From Actinocrispum wychmicini (GTDB lineage Bacteria > Actinomycetota > Actinomycetes > Mycobacteriales > Pseudonocardiaceae): a DNA stretch of 64,000 nt. The stretch lies in assembly GCF_004345645.1 (NCBI RefSeq), contig NZ_SLWS01000005.1, positions 620,001 through 684,000 of the forward strand. Reading direction: 5' to 3'. The notes under the pieces are model-generated. The model searched no databases. It was not told where the DNA came from and saw only the letters and a program-made list of their open reading frames with translations. A program made the position numbers and the translations under genes. Below, piece after piece: positions 44,459 through 53,318 of this stretch (positions are counted from its first letter, which is position 1; each line of letters opens with the position of its first letter).

Positions 44459-45483
44459 TGGCGCTGCGGATCCGGCACCTGAATGTCCATTTCGGACCGA
44501 CCAGGGCGGTGGACGACGCGGGTTTGGACGTCGCGGACGGCGAGGTCGTGGCGCTGCTCGGGCCGTCCGGCTGCGGCAAGTCGACCCTCCTGCGGTCCGT
44601 CGCCGGCCTGGAACCGGCGGCGACCGGCGAGATCAGGTGGGACGAGGAGGACCTGACCAGGACACCCGTCCACCAGCGCGGCATCGGCCTGGTGTTCCAG
44701 GACGGCCAGCTGTTCCCGCACCGGGACGTCGCCGGGAACGTCCGCTTCGGCCTGCGGATGCACAGGATCCGGCCGACCGAGCCGCGGGTGGACGAGCTGC
44801 TGGACCTGGTGGGCCTCAAGGGATACCGGCGCAGGCGGGTCACCGACCTGTCCGGCGGTGAACAGCAACGGGTCGCGCTGGCCAGGGCGTTGGCGCCGAA
44901 ACCCCGGCTGCTTCTGCTGGACGAACCGTTGTCCGCGCTGGACCGCGTGCTGCGTGAGCAACTCGCGTTGGACCTGGCCAGGCTGCTGCGCAAAGCCGGC
45001 ACGTCCGCCCTGGTGGTCACGCACGACCACGACGAGGCGTTCACGTTGGCGGATCGGGTGGCGTTGATGCGAGAAGGTCGGATCGTGCAGACGGGCACGG
45101 CCGAGGACGTGTGGCGCAACCCGGTCGACGAGCCGACCGCGACCTTCCTCGGCTGCGGCCTCATCCTGGACGCGCACGTCCGCGACCACACGGTCACCTT
45201 CGAGCTGGGTGAGATCGAACTGCCAGGAACGCGGGACGGCGTCGCGAAGATCGGTCTACGGCCACACGCCCTCCTCGCCGACCCCGACGGCCCGATCAGC
45301 GGCGAGGTGAGCGGCCGGGTACACCGACGCGACCACGTCCGTCTGCTGGTGAAGGTCGGCCACCGCGAGGTGGACGCGGTCGCGAGCATCGCCACCGCGC
45401 CCGAACCCGGTCAGACTGTGCGGCTGCGGATCGACCCGGACGGGCTAGCCGTCCTTGGTGACCATCCGGGCCAGCGCGAGTGA
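44458..45483 (+). CDS. thiQ: Thiamine ABC transporter ATP-binding protein
   Basis: A 341-residue ABC ATPase: Walker A GPSGCGKST (35-43), Q-loop VFQDGQLFPH, signature LSGGEQQRVALARAL, Walker B LLLLDEPLSALD and switch VVTHDHDEAF, followed by a C-terminal TOBE-like regulatory domain (about 245-335). The TGATG junction couples it to thiP. The last 39 bp overlap the convergent permease gene. Confidence 0.93.
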   Translation: MALRIRHLNVHFGPTRAVDDAGLDVADGEVVALLGPSGCGKSTLLRSVAGLEPAATGEIRWDEEDLTRTPVHQRGIGLVFQDGQLFPHRDVAGNVRFGLRMHRIRPTEPRVDELLDLVGLKGYRRRRVTDLSGGEQQRVALARALAPKPRLLLLDEPLSALDRVLREQLALDLARLLRKAGTSALVVTHDHDEAFTLADRVALMREGRIVQTGTAEDVWRNPVDEPTATFLGCGLILDAHVRDHTVTFELGEIELPGTRDGVAKIGLRPHALLADPDGPISGEVSGRVHRRDHVRLLVKVGHREVDAVASIATAPEPGQTVRLRIDPDGLAVLGDHPGQRE

Positions 45484-46305
45484 GTAGCCGATCACCAGGT
45501 AGCAGACCGCTCTCAGCAGACCGATGACCAGGTCGCCGCTGGGCATCGGATCCCGCACGACGTCCACGATGGACTCCCAGCTGGTGGTGATCAGGAACGG
45601 CTGCAGCCAGTCCAGCGCCGGGATCTGGCTGAGCAGGCCGAACATGAACAACCCGCCGATCACCGACGCCATCACCAGCAGCGGGTGCTCGGTGGACGCG
45701 GACACAGCGAGCGCGACCGCGCCGATCGCCCACATCTGCACCACGACCCACGCCGTGCCGATCAGCACCCGCCACAGGCCCTCACCCACCGGCAACGTCG
45801 TCCCGGAGACCGTCACCAGACTGCCCGTGCCCGCGATGACCAGCCCTGTCACGTACGCGATCAGCGCGGTCATCAACGTCGCCACCAGGGACACCACAGC
45901 CACGCCGAACGCCTTGATGGCGAGCAGGCGGACCCGGCTGATCGGCGCCAGCAGCAGGTTGCGCAACGTGCCGTTCGACGCTTCGCCGGCGATCGCGTCC
46001 GACGCCGCGATCGTGGTCCCCAACGGCAGGAAGAACACCATGGTCGTGGACAGCACGATGATCGGCAGCATCAGGGCGTTGCCGGCGACCGCGGCCACGA
46101 TCGTCTGGCTGCCGTTGGCCCGGATCGGTGAGTCGATCAGCTGGGTGCCGATGCCGAACACGATCGGGTACAACGCCAGCAGACCCAGCAGGATCAACGT
46201 GCGGGGCCGGCGGAAGATCCACCGCAGCTCGGAGCGCAGCAAGCGGCTGACAGGCGCCTTGGTCGGAGTGAACAGTGGGGCGGCGGTGTCAGTCATGGCT
46301 GTCAT
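45445..46305 (-). CDS. ABC-2 type transporter permease
   Basis: A 286-residue membrane protein with six predicted helices (TLILLGLLALYPIVFGIG, ALMLPIIVLSTTMVFFLPLG, VALVSLVATLMTALIAYVTG and others) and an ASDAIAGEASNGTLRNLLLAPISR motif typical of ABC-2 exporters. Its ATG overlaps the stop of the ATPase gene (46302-46305). Third gene of the LolA-like/ATPase/permease operon. Confidence 0.9.
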   Translation of the reverse strand: MTAMTDTAAPLFTPTKAPVSRLLRSELRWIFRRPRTLILLGLLALYPIVFGIGTQLIDSPIRANGSQTIVAAVAGNALMLPIIVLSTTMVFFLPLGTTIAASDAIAGEASNGTLRNLLLAPISRVRLLAIKAFGVAVVSLVATLMTALIAYVTGLVIAGTGSLVTVSGTTLPVGEGLWRVLIGTAWVVVQMWAIGAVALAVSASTEHPLLVMASVIGGLFMFGLLSQIPALDWLQPFLITTSWESIVDVVRDPMPSGDLVIGLLRAVCYLVIGYSLALARMVTKDG

Positions 46306-47264
46306 GACGCCTCCGTGAGCTGCGCGAACAAGTCCTCCAGGCCGGTGCGCTGCCGGTGTACCTCGTACACGGGCACGTCGGCGCGGACCAAGGTCGCCAC
46401 CACCTCGGGCGCGGTCGTGGACGTCAGGTCGACCAGCAGGCCGTCCGGCGTTGCGCGAGCAGGGATCTTGTTGTCCCGCAAGGCGTTCACCGCCGACTCA
46501 ACCGATGGTGTGGACACCAGCAGGCCCGCGTTGCCGGACTCCAACAGGTCCGTCAACTCACCCTGGGCGACCACGGATCCCTGGTGCAACACGGCCACAT
46601 GCGTGCACGTGGCCTCCACTTCGGACAGCAGGTGCGACGACACCAGCACGGTCGTCCCGGCCGCGTGCAGGTCCGCGATCACCGACCGCACCTCCCGCGT
46701 CCCGGCCGGGTCCAGGCCGTTCGTGGGCTCGTCCAGCACGACGAACCGCCGGGGCACCAACAGCGCCGCGGCCAGCCCCATCCGCTGCTTCATGCCGAGC
46801 GAATACCCGCGGTACCGGCGGTTGGCCGCCGCGGCCAGGCCGACGCGTTCCAACGCCTGGTCGACCGCGGTGGGGATCTCCGCCGACCGCAGCAACGGCT
46901 CGGCCGCGGCGCACCGCAGCAGGTTCTCCCGGCCGGACAGGAACGGGTGGAAACCCGGCCCCTCCACCAACGCCCCGACCTGCGGCAACACCGACGCGGC
47001 CGCGTCCGGCATGGGGGCGCCGAACAGTTCGATCTCGCCTGCCGTCGGCGTGGTCAGCCCGAGCAGCATGCGGATCGTGGTGGTCTTGCCGGAGCCGTTC
47101 GGCCCCAGCATCCCCAACACCGCGCCCTCGGGCACGTCAAGGTCGACGTGGTCGACCGCGACCGTCGTGCGGTACAGCTTGCGCAGCCCGCGTGTCCGAG
47201 CCGCCAAAGACGGGGTGGGCGCCGCCTCGGCGACGCCCACCCCGGATGTTCCAGCTGATGTCAC
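46302..47264 (-). CDS. ABC transporter ATP-binding protein (exporter type)
   Basis: A 320-residue ATPase: GPNGSGKTT Walker A (about 54-62), signature YSLGMKQRMGLAAALL (degenerate LSGGQ as in CcmA/DrrA-type exporters), Walker B FVVLDEPTNGLDP and switch VLVSSHLLSE. The C-terminal part is the regulatory tail common to this group. Start GTG overlaps the stop of the upstream LolA-like gene (GTGA). Substrate unknown; the pair belongs to the drug/lipid export family. Confidence 0.92.
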   Translation of the reverse strand: MTSAGTSGVGVAEAAPTPSLAARTRGLRKLYRTTVAVDHVDLDVPEGAVLGMLGPNGSGKTTTIRMLLGLTTPTAGEIELFGAPMPDAAASVLPQVGALVEGPGFHPFLSGRENLLRCAAAEPLLRSAEIPTAVDQALERVGLAAAANRRYRGYSLGMKQRMGLAAALLVPRRFVVLDEPTNGLDPAGTREVRSVIADLHAAGTTVLVSSHLLSEVEATCTHVAVLHQGSVVAQGELTDLLESGNAGLLVSTPSVESAVNALRDNKIPARATPDGLLVDLTSTTAPEVVATLVRADVPVYEVHRQRTGLEDLFAQLTEAS

Positions 47265-48337
47265 TTCACCTGTCCGAGCGCTTCGACAAGCACCTGCTCC
47301 GGCACCGCGCCGACCGCCACCCGGCCGTCGTCGGTCACCAGAGCGGTGGCCACCTTGGTGGTGAAAAGGTACCCGGTGCCGTACGGGCCGGAGACCTGCT
47401 TGCCGAACTGCTTGAGCAGCGCGGTCATGTCGAAGCCCTTGCCGCGGCCGTCGCCGGCCTTGCCGAGCATGCCGCTCAGGTCACCCGGCAGCTTGGCCAC
47501 CAGCGTGGTGTCCCAGCCGTCGCCGACCGTCTGCGCGTGCAGGCTGGTCAGCAGGTCGCCGATGCCCTTGTTCATGTCGGCCTTGCTCGGCTTGTCCGCG
47601 TCCGAGTGCTCTTTGACCGTCGCGCCCTGCGGCGGTGTGAACTTGAACAGGTTCGGGTCCTGCGCGCCGACCTTGAACTCGCTGAACTCGACCTTGAGCG
47701 CCGGGTCGGACTGGCCGTTGGCCAGCACCTCCGCGCGCAGCGGCAGCCGGGTCTCCGAGTCGACCGCGAGCCGCAGTTCACGCAGCAGCGTGCGCTCGGT
47801 CGGCTTCGGGGTCACGACCAGCTCGTACGCCGGCCGGGACGCCACCCGCGCGGTGCCGTCGACCTTGACGTCGCTGTACTGGCGGACCAGGCTCAGCAGG
47901 TCCTTGCCGAAGGTGGCCGGGTCCTCGCCGTTCGGCAGCTTGTCCGGCGTCTGGTTCGGGGTCGACTTGGTGACGGTGTTCTTCGCCGAGTCCCAGGACC
48001 AGAACGTGGTGCCGTCGTAGATGTAGGTCTTCTCCGACGCCTTGCTCGGCAGGGTCGCCCGGTAGTGGCCCTGGCCGTCGGCGTACACCGACGCCGAGCC
48101 GAGGCCGTCCTGCAGCAGCTTGATCGGCAGGCCGAGGTTCTCGCTGGCCTGCACCTTGCCCGACAGTGCCGGGATCTTCGCCGTCGCGACCGACTGGACG
48201 AGCTCGTCCGCGCTGATCTTCGACAGCGAGGGCGGCGGCTCGTTGGCGCCGGCTGGCATGGCCAGCGCGCCAAGCCCGATCACGCCGGCGAGCACCCCTG
48301 CCCCCGCGACGGTCAGGACCGTCTTCTTGGTGTTCAT
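47261..48337 (-). CDS. Exported LolA/RseB-fold protein, first gene of an ABC export operon
   Basis: A 358-residue protein with a signal peptide (KKTVLTVAGAGVLAGVIGLGALAMPAGA) and no lipobox cysteine. The body has the beta-sandwich pattern of LolA/LppX/RseB proteins: YIYDGTTFWSWDSAKNTV, a YELVVTPKPTERTLLRELRLAVDSETRLPLRAEV segment and KVEFSEFKVGAQDPNLFKFTPPQG. Such folds bind lipids or lipoproteins at the outer face of the membrane. Co-translation with an ABC exporter and divergence from a two-component system suggest envelope lipid handling or stress response (inference). Confidence 0.82.
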   Translation of the reverse strand: MNTKKTVLTVAGAGVLAGVIGLGALAMPAGANEPPPSLSKISADELVQSVATAKIPALSGKVQASENLGLPIKLLQDGLGSASVYADGQGHYRATLPSKASEKTYIYDGTTFWSWDSAKNTVTKSTPNQTPDKLPNGEDPATFGKDLLSLVRQYSDVKVDGTARVASRPAYELVVTPKPTERTLLRELRLAVDSETRLPLRAEVLANGQSDPALKVEFSEFKVGAQDPNLFKFTPPQGATVKEHSDADKPSKADMNKGIGDLLTSLHAQTVGDGWDTTLVAKLPGDLSGMLGKAGDGRGKGFDMTALLKQFGKQVSGPYGTGYLFTTKVATALVTDDGRVAVGAVPEQVLVEALGQVK

Positions 48338-48401
48338 CGGTCATCTCCCCGAATCAGTCTCCAGTGAATGCTCCCGTGGCACAGAGACTGCCCGGTGGCA
48401 C

Positions 48402-48444
48402 CTGAGACGGGGCTGAGAGGCTGAGAGAAAGCTCAGAATATCCT
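48402..48444 (+). promoter_or_regulatory. Promoter with CTGAGA repeats upstream of the response regulator
   Basis: CTGAGA occurs at 48402-48407, 48413-48418 and 48421-48426 (the first two 11 bp apart), and an inverted GCTCAGA lies at 48431-48437, just before a -10-like TATCCT at 48439-48444. OmpR-type regulators bind direct repeats about 11 bp apart, so this is a plausible autoregulatory site that could also serve the divergent operon starting at 48337. Confidence 0.5.
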
Positions 48445-48466
48445 GCCGGTTCGCTGTCGGCCGGGC

Positions 48467-49183
48467 ATGCTGTTGCGGGTGAGACCTCGGGTGTTGGTGG
48501 TGGACGACGAGCCTGGCGTGCGCCGGGCGTTGCAGCGTGGCCTGACCGCGGAGGGCATGGACATCGTGGTGGCCGCGGACGGCCCCAGCGCACTTCAGGT
48601 CGCGCGGACCGGGGCGTTCGACGCGATCCTGCTGGACATCATGCTGCCCGGCCTGTCCGGCTACCGCGTGCTGCAGGCGCTGCGGGCCGAGGGGGTACGC
48701 ACCCCGGTCCTGTTGGTGTCCGCCAAGGACGGTGAGATCGACCAGGCCGACGGGCTGGACCTGGGCGCGGACGGCTACCTGGTGAAACCGTTCTCGTTCG
48801 TGGTGCTCGTGGCCCAGGTCCGCGCGCTGCTGCGGCGCGGCGCGGCCGAGGGGTCCGGACAGCGGCTGCGGCTGGGGGATCTCGTGGTGGACCGCGCGAC
48901 CCGCCAGGTCAGCATGTCCGGGGAGCCGGTCGCGTTGTCGCCTCGGGAGTTCGCGGTGCTGGACGTGCTCGCCAGCCGAGCCGGGTCCGTGGTGACCAAG
49001 GACGAGCTGCTCCGGACTGTGTGGGGTGACGAGCAGGCAGCTACGCGCAACGCCGTCGAGGTGTACGTGGGGTACCTGCGGCGCAAGTTGGACGCCGTGG
49101 GCGCGGGTTCGATCGTGCGGACCGTGCGTGGCCACGGATATCTCGCGTCGACAGGCGAGATAGACGCAGTGATGGGCCAGTGA
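48467..49183 (+). CDS. OmpR-family response regulator
   Basis: A 238-residue regulator: receiver domain (about 8-120) with acidic pocket VVDDEP, phosphoacceptor D57 (LLDIMLPG) and YLVKPF, then a winged-helix DNA-binding domain (LSPREFAVLDVLASRAGSVVTKDELL, VEVYVGYLRRKLD, TVRGHGYLA). GTG 48479 (VRPRVLVVDDEP) is an alternative start. The stop overlaps the kinase start (GTGA). Confidence 0.94.
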   Translation: MLLRVRPRVLVVDDEPGVRRALQRGLTAEGMDIVVAADGPSALQVARTGAFDAILLDIMLPGLSGYRVLQALRAEGVRTPVLLVSAKDGEIDQADGLDLGADGYLVKPFSFVVLVAQVRALLRRGAAEGSGQRLRLGDLVVDRATRQVSMSGEPVALSPREFAVLDVLASRAGSVVTKDELLRTVWGDEQAATRNAVEVYVGYLRRKLDAVGAGSIVRTVRGHGYLASTGEIDAVMGQ

Positions 49184-50499
49184 GCGTACGCACGCTCTGG
49201 TTGCGGCGCAGTGTCCGGTTCCGCATCACGACCATGGCGACGGTGGCGACCCTGGCCATCCTGCTCGCGCTGGCGACGTGGACCGGCCGGAGCATCGGAT
49301 CACTGCTGATCAACTCCACCGACAACGAACTCAGGCCGATCATGCAGACCGCGGTCACGGACGTCTCAGCCGGCCGCCTACCCCACTCGGACACGCCGTA
49401 CGTGCAGGTCAGGGTGCTGGATACGGCCGGAACGCCGGTCGACGGCCAACCGCCGCCGGAGTTGGACGACCGCGACGTGAGCGTACTGAAGGCGGGCGAA
49501 CCGATCACCCGGTTCCGGGCCGACCTGCCGATCCGTTGGGTCGGGACCGTGGCGACCGCGCCGGACGGTTCGCAACGGCTCGTCGCCGCCGGTATCGGCC
49601 TCGCCGGGTACACGCAGGCGCAGCGCAACGGGGTGAACTGGCTGCTGCTGGCGGCTGTGTTGGGCGCGGTGGCGACGGGGATCGCGACGTGGTTCTCGGT
49701 TCGTTCGTCACTGCGTCCGGTGGAACGGATGCGGCTGGACGCGACTCGGCTGCCGGCGGGGGAACGATTGCCGTTGCCCGATTCGGACGACGAGCTGCGG
49801 TCGCTGGCGGGCGCGTTGAACGGGTTGCTGGCGCGCCGGGACGAGGCGACCGAGCGGCTGCGGAAGTTCACCGGGGACGCCGCGCACGAGCTGCGGTCGC
49901 CGGTGGCGTCCATCCGGGTGCAGGCCGAGGTGGCCGTGGCCAACCCGGATCCGGAGCTGTCCCAGGAAGTTCTCGGCGAGATCGTGCGCGAGTCCGAGCG
50001 ACTGTCCACTTTGGTCGACGGGTTGCTCACCCTGGCCCGGTCGGACGCGGGCGAACTGCCCACGGCGCAACCGGTCGACCTGGTGGCCGCGGCCGAGGCG
50101 GCGGTGTCCCGGTCCGCGTCCACGCACGTCACGTTGCAGGCGCCGACCGGATCGGCCTGGGTGCAGGCCGCGCCGACCGAGGTGGACCTGGTGCTGGACA
50201 ACCTGCTGCGCAACGCCAAGCTGTACGCGCGGGCGCAGATCACCGTGTCCGTGTTGCCCGCGGGCGGGTTCGTGCGGCTGATCGTGGACGACGACGGGCC
50301 TGGGATCGCGCCGGAGCACCGGGAGAAGGTGTTCGACCGGTTCTACCGTGTCCAGGACGACCGGGCGAGGCAGACCGGGGGTTCCGGTCTGGGCCTCGCC
50401 CTGGTCGCCGAGGTGGTCCGCCGGCGGGGCGGAACGGTCATGGTCACGGGGTCGCCGGACGGCGGCGCCCGCTTCCAGATCCGGTGGAAATCACTCTGA
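49180..50499 (+). CDS. Sensor histidine kinase
   Basis: A 439-residue membrane kinase: transmembrane helix 1 (MATVATLAILLALATWT), an extracytoplasmic sensor of about 110 residues, transmembrane helix 2 (WLLLAAVLGAVATGIATWF), HAMP, a dimerisation domain with phospho-acceptor H236 (TGDAAHELRSPV), then the ATPase domain with N box DNLLRNAKLYA, DDDGPGI and GGSGLGLALV. The signal is unknown; context points to the divergent LolA-like/ABC operon. Its 3' end overlaps the convergent ferredoxin gene by 9 bp. Confidence 0.94.
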   Translation: MSVRTLWLRRSVRFRITTMATVATLAILLALATWTGRSIGSLLINSTDNELRPIMQTAVTDVSAGRLPHSDTPYVQVRVLDTAGTPVDGQPPPELDDRDVSVLKAGEPITRFRADLPIRWVGTVATAPDGSQRLVAAGIGLAGYTQAQRNGVNWLLLAAVLGAVATGIATWFSVRSSLRPVERMRLDATRLPAGERLPLPDSDDELRSLAGALNGLLARRDEATERLRKFTGDAAHELRSPVASIRVQAEVAVANPDPELSQEVLGEIVRESERLSTLVDGLLTLARSDAGELPTAQPVDLVAAAEAAVSRSASTHVTLQAPTGSAWVQAAPTEVDLVLDNLLRNAKLYARAQITVSVLPAGGFVRLIVDDDGPGIAPEHREKVFDRFYRVQDDRARQTGGSGLGLALVAEVVRRRGGTVMVTGSPDGGARFQIRWKSL

Positions 50500-50685
50500 G
50501 GTGATCCGCACGGCCCCGCTGGGGCACAGGGTAACGGCTTGGCGGACGGCCGGCTCCTCGCCGCCGTCCGGCTCGGGGTGCAGGACCTGCACGATGCCTT
50601 CGTCGTCCTGGTCGAACACCTCGGGCGCGGTCAGCACGCACATGCCGGCGCCCACGCACACGTCCCGGTTACCTTCTACTCGCAT
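50491..50685 (-). CDS. 3Fe-4S ferredoxin, electron donor to the adjacent P450
   Basis: A 64-residue ferredoxin with a three-cysteine pattern (C10, C16, C54 in CVGAGMC and LCPSGAV), typical of the 3Fe-4S proteins that accompany actinobacterial CYP105-type P450s. It follows the P450 gene by 47 bp on the same strand. Confidence 0.93.
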   Translation of the reverse strand: MRVEGNRDVCVGAGMCVLTAPEVFDQDDEGIVQVLHPEPDGGEEPAVRQAVTLCPSGAVRITSE

Positions 50686-50732
50686 GCTTCTCTCCTACCA
50701 CGGTTCGCGGCCCAGTGGCCCTTCGGCGGTCA

Positions 50733-51908
50733 TCACCATGCGACGGGCAGCGAGTTCACGCCCTGAATGGTCGCGGCCGGCCGCAGCGTCAGGTCGGCCA
50801 CCGCGACGTCCAGCCGGAGCGTCGGGATCCGCCTGAACAACGCCGGCAGCGCCAGTTCCAGTTCCATCCTGGCCAGGTTCTGGCCGAGACACTGGTGCAC
50901 GCCGTAGCCGAAGGCCACGTGGTGGCGGGCCGGCCGGGTGATGTCGAAGCTGTCCGGGTCGGCGAACACCGACGGGTCCCGGTTGGCCAGTGAACTGGTG
51001 ATGACCAGGCCGTCGCCGGCCTTCACGGTGACCCCGCCGATCTCGATGTCCTCGGTGGCGATCCGGCTCGGTCCAGCGTCCACAATGGACAGGTAGCGCA
51101 GTAGTTCCTCCACGGACGTCGCCGCGGCCGCCGGGTCGGACTTCAGCAGCGCCAGCTGGTCCGGGTGGTCCAGCAGCGTGATCACGCCGAGCGACAGCAT
51201 GGACGCGGTGGTCTCGTGCCCGGCCAGCAACAGGACCATGGCGTTGATGGCCAGGTCCTCCTTGCTGAGCTGCCCGGTGGCGACCTGGTCCGCCTTCAAC
51301 CGCGCGATCAGTCCGGGTGGCGGGTCCATGGCCAGTTCGGCCAGGTAGCCGACCAGCGCGACGCGGGCCACCCGGACGTCGTCCGACGTGCCCTGGACCA
51401 GCAGCCGGCTGTGTTTCTGGAAGAACTCGTGGTCCGCGTACGGCACACCCAGCATGTGGCAGATCACCATGGACGGGACGGGCAGCGAGAAGTGCTCGAC
51501 CAGGTCGGTCGGTGATCCCGCGGCCAGCAGCCCGTCGATCGCGTCGTCGACCACCGCGACGATCTTCGGCTTGAGCTCCTTGAACCGCCGGACGGTGAAC
51601 TCGGAGATCATCATCCGCCGGATCCGGTTGTGCTCCGGGTCGTCCATGGCCAGGAACGTGGGCTTCGCCTCGGTGAGGCCGGCGAACCGCTCGGAGACCG
51701 TCGGGAACCCGTCGCGCCGCCGGTCCGCGGACACCCGTGGGTCGGCGAGGAGTTGACGGGCTTCGGCGTGTCCGGTGACCGTCCAACACTCCAGCCCGTT
51801 CCACAGTGTCACGCGCTGCAACGGCGGTCCTTCGCGCATCGGCTCGTACGCTGGTGACGGGTGGTATGGACAGGTTCGCGCCTGTGGATATTCCGGTGCT
51901 TGCGTCAT
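50733..51908 (-). CDS. Cytochrome P450 (bacterial class I, CYP105-like)
   Basis: A 391-residue soluble P450: I-helix AGHETT (229-234), K-helix E268xxR271 (EELLR), heme-binding FGYGVHQCLGQ with cysteine C340. The MxxxDPPEH-like region reads AMDDPEHNRIRRM. Overall pattern resembles CYP105/SuaC-type monooxygenases acting on xenobiotics or secondary metabolites; the substrate is not predictable. It partners with the downstream ferredoxin, and likely with the FNR at 17.2 kb. AGGGGG is 6 nt before the ATG. It diverges from a TetR gene that probably represses it. Confidence 0.94.
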   Translation of the reverse strand: MTQAPEYPQARTCPYHPSPAYEPMREGPPLQRVTLWNGLECWTVTGHAEARQLLADPRVSADRRRDGFPTVSERFAGLTEAKPTFLAMDDPEHNRIRRMMISEFTVRRFKELKPKIVAVVDDAIDGLLAAGSPTDLVEHFSLPVPSMVICHMLGVPYADHEFFQKHSRLLVQGTSDDVRVARVALVGYLAELAMDPPPGLIARLKADQVATGQLSKEDLAINAMVLLLAGHETTASMLSLGVITLLDHPDQLALLKSDPAAAATSVEELLRYLSIVDAGPSRIATEDIEIGGVTVKAGDGLVITSSLANRDPSVFADPDSFDITRPARHHVAFGYGVHQCLGQNLARMELELALPALFRRIPTLRLDVAVADLTLRPAATIQGVNSLPVAW

Positions 51909-52003
51909 CGATTACCCCCTGTAAGAAACTTTCCGTCCTCTATCATGGCCCTGTTGAATAGAGAACGCAACGTCTCTTAGGGAAGGACTCTAAGCTGTCA
52001 GCC
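51909..52003. promoter_or_regulatory. Divergent P450/TetR promoter region with candidate operator
   Basis: AGAGA (51960-51964) and TCTCT (51973-51977) form inverted arms around ACGCAACG, itself near-symmetric. TAAGCT (51991-51996) is 7 nt before the tetR GTG and is its probable -10. A single TetR dimer site between two start points would control both directions. Confidence 0.5.
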
Positions 52004-52588
52004 GTGCAGGTGGACCACCGCAAGGGGCCACGCCGCCGAGGCGAGGTCCTGGAGGAAGCGATCATGCGGGCCGCCCTGGCCGAGTTGGCCGAGGTCGGCT
52101 ACGTGGGCGTGAGCATGGAACGGATCGCCGGCCGGGCCCGGACCAGCAAAGCCGCCCTCTACCGGCGGTGGCCCGACCGGGCGCACCTGATCGTGGACGC
52201 GTACCTGAGGTTCGTCGTGGACGACGTCGACATCCCGGACACCGGGTCGCTGCGCACCGACGTGATCCTGCTGTTGCGCCAGCTCACCGACCTGGTCGGC
52301 TCACCCGTGATCCAGATGCTGCACGGCCTGTTGGCCGACGCGGGCGACAACGGCGAGCTGCGCAAGGTCATCCGTGAGCAGGTGACCCACCTCAAACCGA
52401 TGTTGATGCGCGAGATCCTGGAACGCGCCGAGGCCCGCGGCGAACTGCGTGGGAAGGTGACCGCGCGCCAGGCCACCGTCCCGATCGACCTGTTGCGTGG
52501 CGAGATCCTGTTGCGGGACGGCGTCGTGTCGGACGCCACCATCGCGGAGATCGTCGACGAGGTCTTCCTGCCCCTGGTGCAAGCCTGA
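52004..52588 (+). CDS. TetR-family regulator, divergent from the P450 gene
   Basis: A 194-residue repressor-type protein with an AcrR-like helix-turn-helix (ALAELAEVGYVGVSMERIAGRARTSKAALYRRWPDRAHLI, about 24-65) and a TetR_C-type ligand domain. The GTG start lies 7 nt after TAAGCT (leaderless). Its stop TGA overlaps the NUDIX start (TGATG), so the two are one operon. Confidence 0.92.
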   Translation: MQVDHRKGPRRRGEVLEEAIMRAALAELAEVGYVGVSMERIAGRARTSKAALYRRWPDRAHLIVDAYLRFVVDDVDIPDTGSLRTDVILLLRQLTDLVGSPVIQMLHGLLADAGDNGELRKVIREQVTHLKPMLMREILERAEARGELRGKVTARQATVPIDLLRGEILLRDGVVSDATIAEIVDEVFLPLVQA

Positions 52589-53286
52589 TGCCCGTCCTGC
52601 GCGCCACCGCGCTGGCGCACGCCCCGGCCCGGACCGTCACAGGCGCCCTGATCGAACTCGCCGCCCGCCGCGCCCACCTGGTGTCCGTGGCGGACTTCAC
52701 GGTCGAAGCACTGTTGCCGCGTGAGCCGTTCCGCGCGGCGCGACTGACCGGACAGTGCGCGCAGACAGCCGCGGGCACGTTGGTGACGTGCTCGTTCTCC
52801 TGGGTCGGCGGTGTCGTGGACGCCATGCTGACGCGTACGTCGGTGCTGTCCATCGCGACCTCGCTCGCCGAGGGCGCCAAAGCACGGGCCGAGGCCCTTG
52901 CGGACGCGCCCGTCGTCGTGGGCACGGTCATCGTCCGGGACCGCCGGATCCTGGCTCAACAGCGGGCTTTCCCGGACAGCGTCGCCGGGCTGTGGGAACT
53001 GCCGGGCGGCCGGGTCGAACCGGGCGAGACCGACGCGGACGCCGTCCACCGGGAGTGCGACGAGGAACTGGGGGTCGGTGTCCAACCGGGCGAGCGGGTC
53101 GGCCCGGACGTCGTCCTGCCGAGCGGCAAGCTGTTGCGGATCTACCGGGGCACGATCCCGGCCGACGCGACCCCGGTGGCCAGGGAGCACAAAGGACTCC
53201 GCTGGCTGCGCCGGGACGAGCTGACCGACGTCGAGTGGCTGCCGGCCGACCGGATCCTGCTGGACTGCCTGGTGGACTTGCTCTGA
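52588..53286 (+). CDS. NUDIX hydrolase with an N-terminal SRPBCC-like domain
   Basis: A 232-residue fusion. Residues about 105-232 are a MutT-like NUDIX domain with the box GGRVEPGETDADAVHRECDEE and ELG (about 140-163) complete. The first about 100 residues (ATALAHAPARTVTGALIEL, VEALLPREPFRAARL, GTLVTCSFSWVGG) look like a shortened polyketide-cyclase/SRPBCC fold, an unusual partner. The NUDIX part may clean 8-oxo-dGTP or another nucleotide. ATG overlaps the tetR stop. Confidence 0.85.
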   Translation: MPVLRATALAHAPARTVTGALIELAARRAHLVSVADFTVEALLPREPFRAARLTGQCAQTAAGTLVTCSFSWVGGVVDAMLTRTSVLSIATSLAEGAKARAEALADAPVVVGTVIVRDRRILAQQRAFPDSVAGLWELPGGRVEPGETDADAVHRECDEELGVGVQPGERVGPDVVLPSGKLLRIYRGTIPADATPVAREHKGLRWLRRDELTDVEWLPADRILLDCLVDLL

Positions 53287-53318
53287 AACGTCCGCCAGGC
53301 TTCGCCGCCACCAGGAGG

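Noticed and set aside
46451..48367. 638-codon open frame on the + strand opposite the LolA-like and ATPase genes
   Set aside because: It runs antisense to two well-supported genes, is dominated by Arg/Pro/Gly/His and has no domain or start signal. Such shadows are expected in high-GC DNA.
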